Below, piece after piece: positions 7,356 through 9,039 of a DNA stretch of 9,039 bases. The stretch is from Ruminococcaceae bacterium UBA1767. GTDB taxonomy: Bacteria > Bacillota > Clostridia > Oscillospirales > Acutalibacteraceae. Below the pieces are notes generated by a model. The model did not search any database. It saw only the letters and a list, made by a program, of their open reading frames with translations, and was not told where the DNA came from. The stretch spans positions 1-9,039 of the forward strand of contig DCGX01000036.1 of the NCBI GenBank assembly GCA_002315505.1, given 5' to 3'. Made by a program: the position numbers and the translations under genes. Numbering within the stretch: the first letter of the stretch is position 1; the number at the start of each line of letters is the position of its first letter.

Positions 7356-7448
7356 TTAATCCCACTCCTGATCACCGAGCTTTGTCACGCTGTCTTTTGT
7401 GATTTCAGTTTGCTTCTGCTTGTTCTTTATGTCTTTATTGTCTGACAT
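7356..7448 (-). CDS. 30-residue leader-like peptide without a core
   Basis: This 30-codon frame has AAAGGG about seven bases before its ATG. It begins MSDNKDIKNKQKQ and ends ITKDSVTKLGDQEWD. It aligns with the leader of the four-Cys peptide (ITKEHLRKLSDDEL) at the same spacing. At DNA level AATCACAAAAGA is shared exactly and AAGCTC(A/G)GTGAT differs at one base. It stops where the leaders continue to NKV-x-GG, so it has neither cleavage site nor core. It may be a truncated relic of a precursor gene whose 3' part now serves as the ribosome site of the desulfurase, or a free leader acting in trans. The frame ends 16 bp before the desulfurase start. Confidence 0.55.
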   Translation of the reverse strand: MSDNKDIKNKQKQTEITKDSVTKLGDQEWD

Positions 7449-7509
7449 TTTTATACCCTTTTCAAATTATTTTGTTATATTTTCCCAATAAACCTTCATC
7501 ATATTCAAA

Positions 7510-7749
7510 TCAATGAATAGCATTGCGAACTAATGCTGTAACCCAATGACCCGAGCCTAAAGTTTTTTCCGCTTCCTTAAGAACAGCTGCGCCACCGCCT
7601 TGCATATAAACGCTTATGATTGATTCGCCCAAAACTTTTGCAACTGTTCTCAACCAATCGGGAAATTCTCCGCCGGTTACTTTGTTCAAATCATCATCAC
7701 TGAGCCTTATGACATTTTCTGCCTTATTGATTTCTGTGTCTGATATCAT
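7510..7749 (-). CDS. double-glycine bacteriocin-like precursor, Cys-less and glycine-rich
   Basis: This 79-residue precursor has a leader of 27 residues (MISDTEINKAENVIRLSDDD, then LNKVTGG) and a core of 52. The leader matches the other peptides but lacks the ITKE block. The C39 exporter would cut after Gly27. The core starts EFPDWLRTVAKVLGESIISV and goes on to YMQGGGAAVLKEAEKTLGSG and HWVTALVRNAIH. It is amphipathic, has no cysteine, and is rich in small residues, like unmodified class II bacteriocins. No ribosome site precedes the ATG; instead TATAAT ends five bases before it. A stop lies just upstream in frame, so no longer start exists. The target is unknown. Confidence 0.8.
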   Translation of the reverse strand: MISDTEINKAENVIRLSDDDLNKVTGGEFPDWLRTVAKVLGESIISVYMQGGGAAVLKEAEKTLGSGHWVTALVRNAIH

Positions 7750-7754
7750 TTAAT

Positions 7755-7760
7755 ATTATA
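7755..7760 (-). promoter_or_regulatory. possible -10 box for a leaderless transcript
   Basis: The minus strand reads TATAATATTAAATG at the start of the glycine-rich precursor. A start site about six bases after TATAAT would fall on the ATG itself, giving a leaderless mRNA, which would fit the missing ribosome site. No good -35 box lies 16-18 bp upstream, and the region is very AT-rich, so this may be chance. Confidence 0.25.
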
Positions 7761-7824
7761 AATTAAAATTGATATTCAATTCTTCTGTGTTGAAACAGAA
7801 ACACCTCTCAAAATTCCGATTACA

Positions 7825-8034
7825 TCAACGCCGTGCAATAAAATCAGCATTGTTACATGTTGCATTTGTTTCCGAATCTTCAGGAGTATCTGTTTGTGTT
7901 TTGATACTTGCATCGGCATTTGAAATACCACCAGTTACCTTATCAAGTTCTTCGTCACTGAGATTTTCAACAATCTCTTTTGTGATTTTCAGCTGTACCT
8001 TTTCTACCTTGTTGATTTCTTTGTTTGATTTTAT
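7825..8034 (-). CDS. second tandem double-glycine precursor, start codon ATA instead of ATG
   Basis: The leader KSNKEINKVEKVQLKITKE... continues to NLSDEELDKVTGG, then a 33-residue polar core with one cysteine (ISNADASIKTQTDTPEDSET, then NATCNNADFIARR). It is a tandem copy of the four-Cys precursor: the 108-nt leaders agree at 86 positions by my count. At the place of that gene's ATG this copy has ATA (8034-8032), five bases after AGAGG. The frame is open further up, with ATG at 8094 and TTG at 8106, but these lie inside the preceding gene, have no ribosome site, and would add an unrelated extension. It may start at AUA, use coupled reinitiation, or be silent. The core has a low hydrophobic content, unusual for a bacteriocin. 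Confidence 0.55.
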   Translation of the reverse strand: MKSNKEINKVEKVQLKITKEIVENLSDEELDKVTGGISNADASIKTQTDTPEDSETNATCNNADFIARR

Positions 8035-8249
8035 TTTATCCTCTTCTTTTTGTTCTGTCAATCGCAGTTGCAGGCATTCTGAATGTATTTGCATCCCGGG
8101 GGGCAAATAACGGCAACCGGAGTGTTATCGGGTATATTAAATCCGCCTGCTACCTTGTTAAGCTCATCATCACTGAGCTTTCTTAAATGCTCTTTTGTGA
8201 TTCCCAGCTCTATCTTTTCTACCTTGTTTATTTCTTTGTTTGATTTCAT
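7927..8249. repeat. tandem duplication of precursor leader (8142-8249 and 7927-8034)
   Basis: The two 108-nt leader-coding stretches agree at 86 positions by hand count, best in the first 20 codons. Similarity continues upstream into the ribosome-site region: CGAATGACAGAA and AGAAGAGG before the first copy, CGATTGACAGAA and AGAAGAGG before the second. The cores are unrelated. The duplicated unit therefore spans the regulator's last codons, the ribosome site and the leader, with fresh or fast-changing core DNA. Confidence 0.8.
8058..8249 (-). CDS. four-cysteine double-glycine precursor peptide
   Basis: This 63-residue precursor has a leader of 36 residues (MKSNKEINKVEKIELGITKE, then HLRKLSDDELNKVAGG) and a core of 27. 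The LSDDEL...GG pattern is typical of leaders cut by C39 exporter peptidases, and such an exporter ends this operon. The core begins FNIPDNTPVAVICPPGCK and ends YIQNACNCD, with Cys49, 53, 60 and 62 (C-x3-C-x6-C-x-C). Four closely set cysteines suggest disulfides, thioethers or another sulfur-based change. I do not recognise the core as a known bacteriocin. The ribosome site AGAGG is inside the last codons of the regulator gene, which ends four bases before this ATG, so translation is probably coupled. Confidence 0.85.
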   Translation of the reverse strand: MKSNKEINKVEKIELGITKEHLRKLSDDELNKVAGGFNIPDNTPVAVICPPGCKYIQNACNCD

Positions 8250-8253
8250 TTTG

Positions 8254-8601
8254 TCAGCCTCTTCTTAACTTATCAATTTCTGTCATTCGTACAATTTCCC
8301 TGTTATCATCGTTGATACTGTAGTCCCCGGCGGCATTCACCATTAACAGCTCATCATCATTGAGCATTCTCTTTTGCAAATCGGAAAATTTATTTTCCTG
8401 CATAGGAGTATATTCCATAATGTCGCTCAGATTACAGCCTAATACATCGCAGATGCTGAAAAGAATACTCATATTGACAGCCTCATCACGTCTCAGCTTT
8501 GTCATTGTATTTGGAGAAATATTTGCTTTCTTTCTTAAATCTGCCTTGCTCATTTTTTTATCAACAAGCAATTTCCACAATTTGTTATATGTTAATCCCA
8601 T
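8254..8601 (-). CDS. XRE-family HTH regulator with leader-like C-terminal tail
   Basis: This 115-residue protein has two parts. Residues 1-64 form a compact Cro/CI-type HTH domain of the short YozG/HTH_26 kind (YNKLWKLLVDKKMSKADLRK and ISPNTMTKLRRDEAVNMSIL; it ends NLSDIMEY). The tail has LQKRMLNDDELLMVNAAG (75-92), which matches the peptide leader motif LSDDELNKV-x-GG, followed by 23 residues ending KLRRG. At DNA level 8348-8370 and 8161-8183 in the first precursor agree at 21 of 23 bases. AAG replaces xGG, so cleavage is uncertain. GGAGGGGG precedes the ATG by about two bases. As first gene of the operon it probably controls it, perhaps through the palindrome upstream. The tail might let the exporter peptidase or peptides sense or sequester it; that is speculation. 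Confidence 0.88.
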   Translation of the reverse strand: MGLTYNKLWKLLVDKKMSKADLRKKANISPNTMTKLRRDEAVNMSILFSICDVLGCNLSDIMEYTPMQENKFSDLQKRMLNDDELLMVNAAGDYSINDDNREIVRMTEIDKLRRG

Positions 8602-8621
8602 AACCCCCTCCTTACATTTTT

Positions 8622-8650
8622 ACTATAGCACACTATTCTCATATTGTAAA
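8622..8650 (-). promoter_or_regulatory. sigma-A type promoter of the export operon
   Basis: On the minus strand TTTACA (8650-8645) and TATAGT (8627-8622) are 17 bp apart, the ideal spacing for a housekeeping promoter. Transcription should start near 8615, giving an untranslated leader of about 14 bases that holds little more than the GGAGGGGG ribosome site. No other comparable promoter is seen before the exporter genes. Confidence 0.75.
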
Positions 8651-8684
8651 GCACTTTTCGCAAATATTTGCGATACATTCTCAT
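8635..8684. repeat. direct repeat ATTCTCAT flanking the palindrome
   Basis: ATTCTCAT occurs at 8635-8642 (in the promoter spacer) and at 8677-8684, 42 bp apart, about four helical turns. The two copies bracket the -35 box and the palindrome. They could be a second regulator site on one DNA face; an 8-bp repeat in AT-rich DNA can also be chance. Confidence 0.3.
8658..8673. promoter_or_regulatory. perfect 16-bp palindrome, probable operator
   Basis: TCGCAAATATTTGCGA is a perfect palindrome seven bases upstream of the -35 box. XRE-type regulators bind such sites as dimers, and an XRE gene is the first in the operon, so self-regulation is likely. The position upstream of -35 suits activation, or repression by interference. 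It could also form a small hairpin but has no T run. Confidence 0.55.
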
Positions 8685-8770
8685 TAACAGAGAAAATTAA
8701 AGGCGGTTGGTTTTATTTTCGACCTTGCCGATAAAACACTATTACATAGTTTATCTGTTCAGTTGCTCTG

Positions 8771-9039
8771 TTATCTCTCTTTTTTCTGCATCAACACCGC
8801 TATAATAATGATAGCTCCCCTAACGGCTTAACAAAGGAAAGTCGGAATGCCTATGGAATTCAGAATGTTATTCATAAGACCAATAATCAGCATACCGATA
8901 AACGCACCTAAAAGATTACCCTTGCCGCCGTTCATTGATGTTCCGCCGACAATGACCGCCGCAATAGCATCCATTTCGTAACCGCTGCCTGCATTGACAA
9001 AATCCATTGTGCCGATTCAAAACGGCAAGAGGATAAATG
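8771..9039 (-). pseudogene. sugar ABC transporter permease (RbsC-like), C-terminal remnant
   Basis: The remnant runs off the right edge. The frame reads NAGSGYEMDAIAAVIVGG, then TSMNGGKGNLLGAFIGMLII and GLMNNILNSIGIPTF, which matches the end of ribose/xylose-type permeases, including the AGSGYE(L/M)DAIAAVxxGGTS motif. TAA (8830-8828) stands where CAA (Gln) would continue, and the same frame goes on AVRGAIIIIAVLMQKKER to a second TAA at 8773-8771, a normal permease end. Nearer the edge the match switches frames: ILL (edge side) in one, RFESAQ in another, then back to the first. One nonsense and about two frameshifts show a decayed gene. Its sugar cannot be told. The 8674-8770 gap between it and the operon promoter region shows no gene. 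Confidence 0.8.

Noticed and set aside
7790..7812. Hairpin TTCTGT/ACAGAA between the second and third precursors as a terminator
   Set aside because: Only six pairs and no following T run on the minus strand; it would be too weak to split the operon with confidence.
7769..8268. Long serine-rich plus-strand frames opposite the peptide genes
   Set aside because: They are antisense shadows: SSSSL-type text is the complement of the repeated leader codons. No ribosome sites are seen.
7927..8370. CRISPR-like or regulatory repeat array from the recurring AGCTCATCATCA text
   Set aside because: The copies fall in the same codons of the leader motif in separate genes and are unevenly spaced; they are explained by paralogous leaders.
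8360..8734. 124-codon plus-strand frame across the regulator and promoter
   Set aside because: It runs antisense to the HTH gene, through the promoter and palindrome, with no start signal.

Overview
The window is AT-rich, with compact overlapping genes and strong AGGAGG-type ribosome sites. It looks like a gut-type Clostridia genome (Oscillospiraceae/Ruminococcus-like). That placement is an inference from protein style and gene content, not from a marker gene. Apart from one tiny doubtful frame at the left edge, every gene lies on the minus strand, so transcription runs from high to low coordinates.

The core is one bacteriocin-type peptide export operon, about 8650 down to 664. In order of transcription it has: (1) a promoter with a perfect 16-bp palindrome just upstream; (2) an XRE-type HTH regulator whose C-terminal tail carries a copy of the peptide leader motif; (3) a run of small peptide genes with a shared leader ending in LSDDELNKV-x-GG: a four-Cys peptide, a tandem duplicate that has lost its ATG, a glycine-rich Cys-less peptide, and a 30-residue leader-like peptide with no core; (4) a NifS-like cysteine desulfurase; (5) a small inserted element holding a dead four-helix-bundle gene; (6) a small CxxC thioredoxin-like protein; (7) a very short HlyD/NHLM secretion protein; (8) a C39-peptidase ABC exporter; (9) a second, peptidase-less NHLM-type ABC exporter. 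The last four genes overlap or lie within 12 bp of each other. The exporter trio is the conserved NHLM set. It would cleave leaders after the double glycine and export the cores. No cyclodehydratase, radical SAM, lanthionine or other known peptide-modifying enzyme is visible. The only candidate maturation enzymes are the desulfurase and the thioredoxin-like protein.

The inserted element (about 5777-6239) has identical 24-bp inverted repeats and a candidate 5-bp duplication, ATTAA. Removing it on paper restores a 10-nt overlap between the desulfurase and thioredoxin-like genes, which is good evidence that the operon was once continuous here.

Both edges are decayed. On the right (8771-9039) is the C-terminal end of a sugar-type (RbsC-like) ABC permease with a nonsense codon and frameshifts. 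On the left, 66 bp after the operon, a metallophosphoesterase-like gene is cut off after about 100 codons. Beyond that break are a 58-codon frame of unknown function and a probable terminator on the plus strand. The operon therefore sits between broken genes, as expected for accessory DNA.
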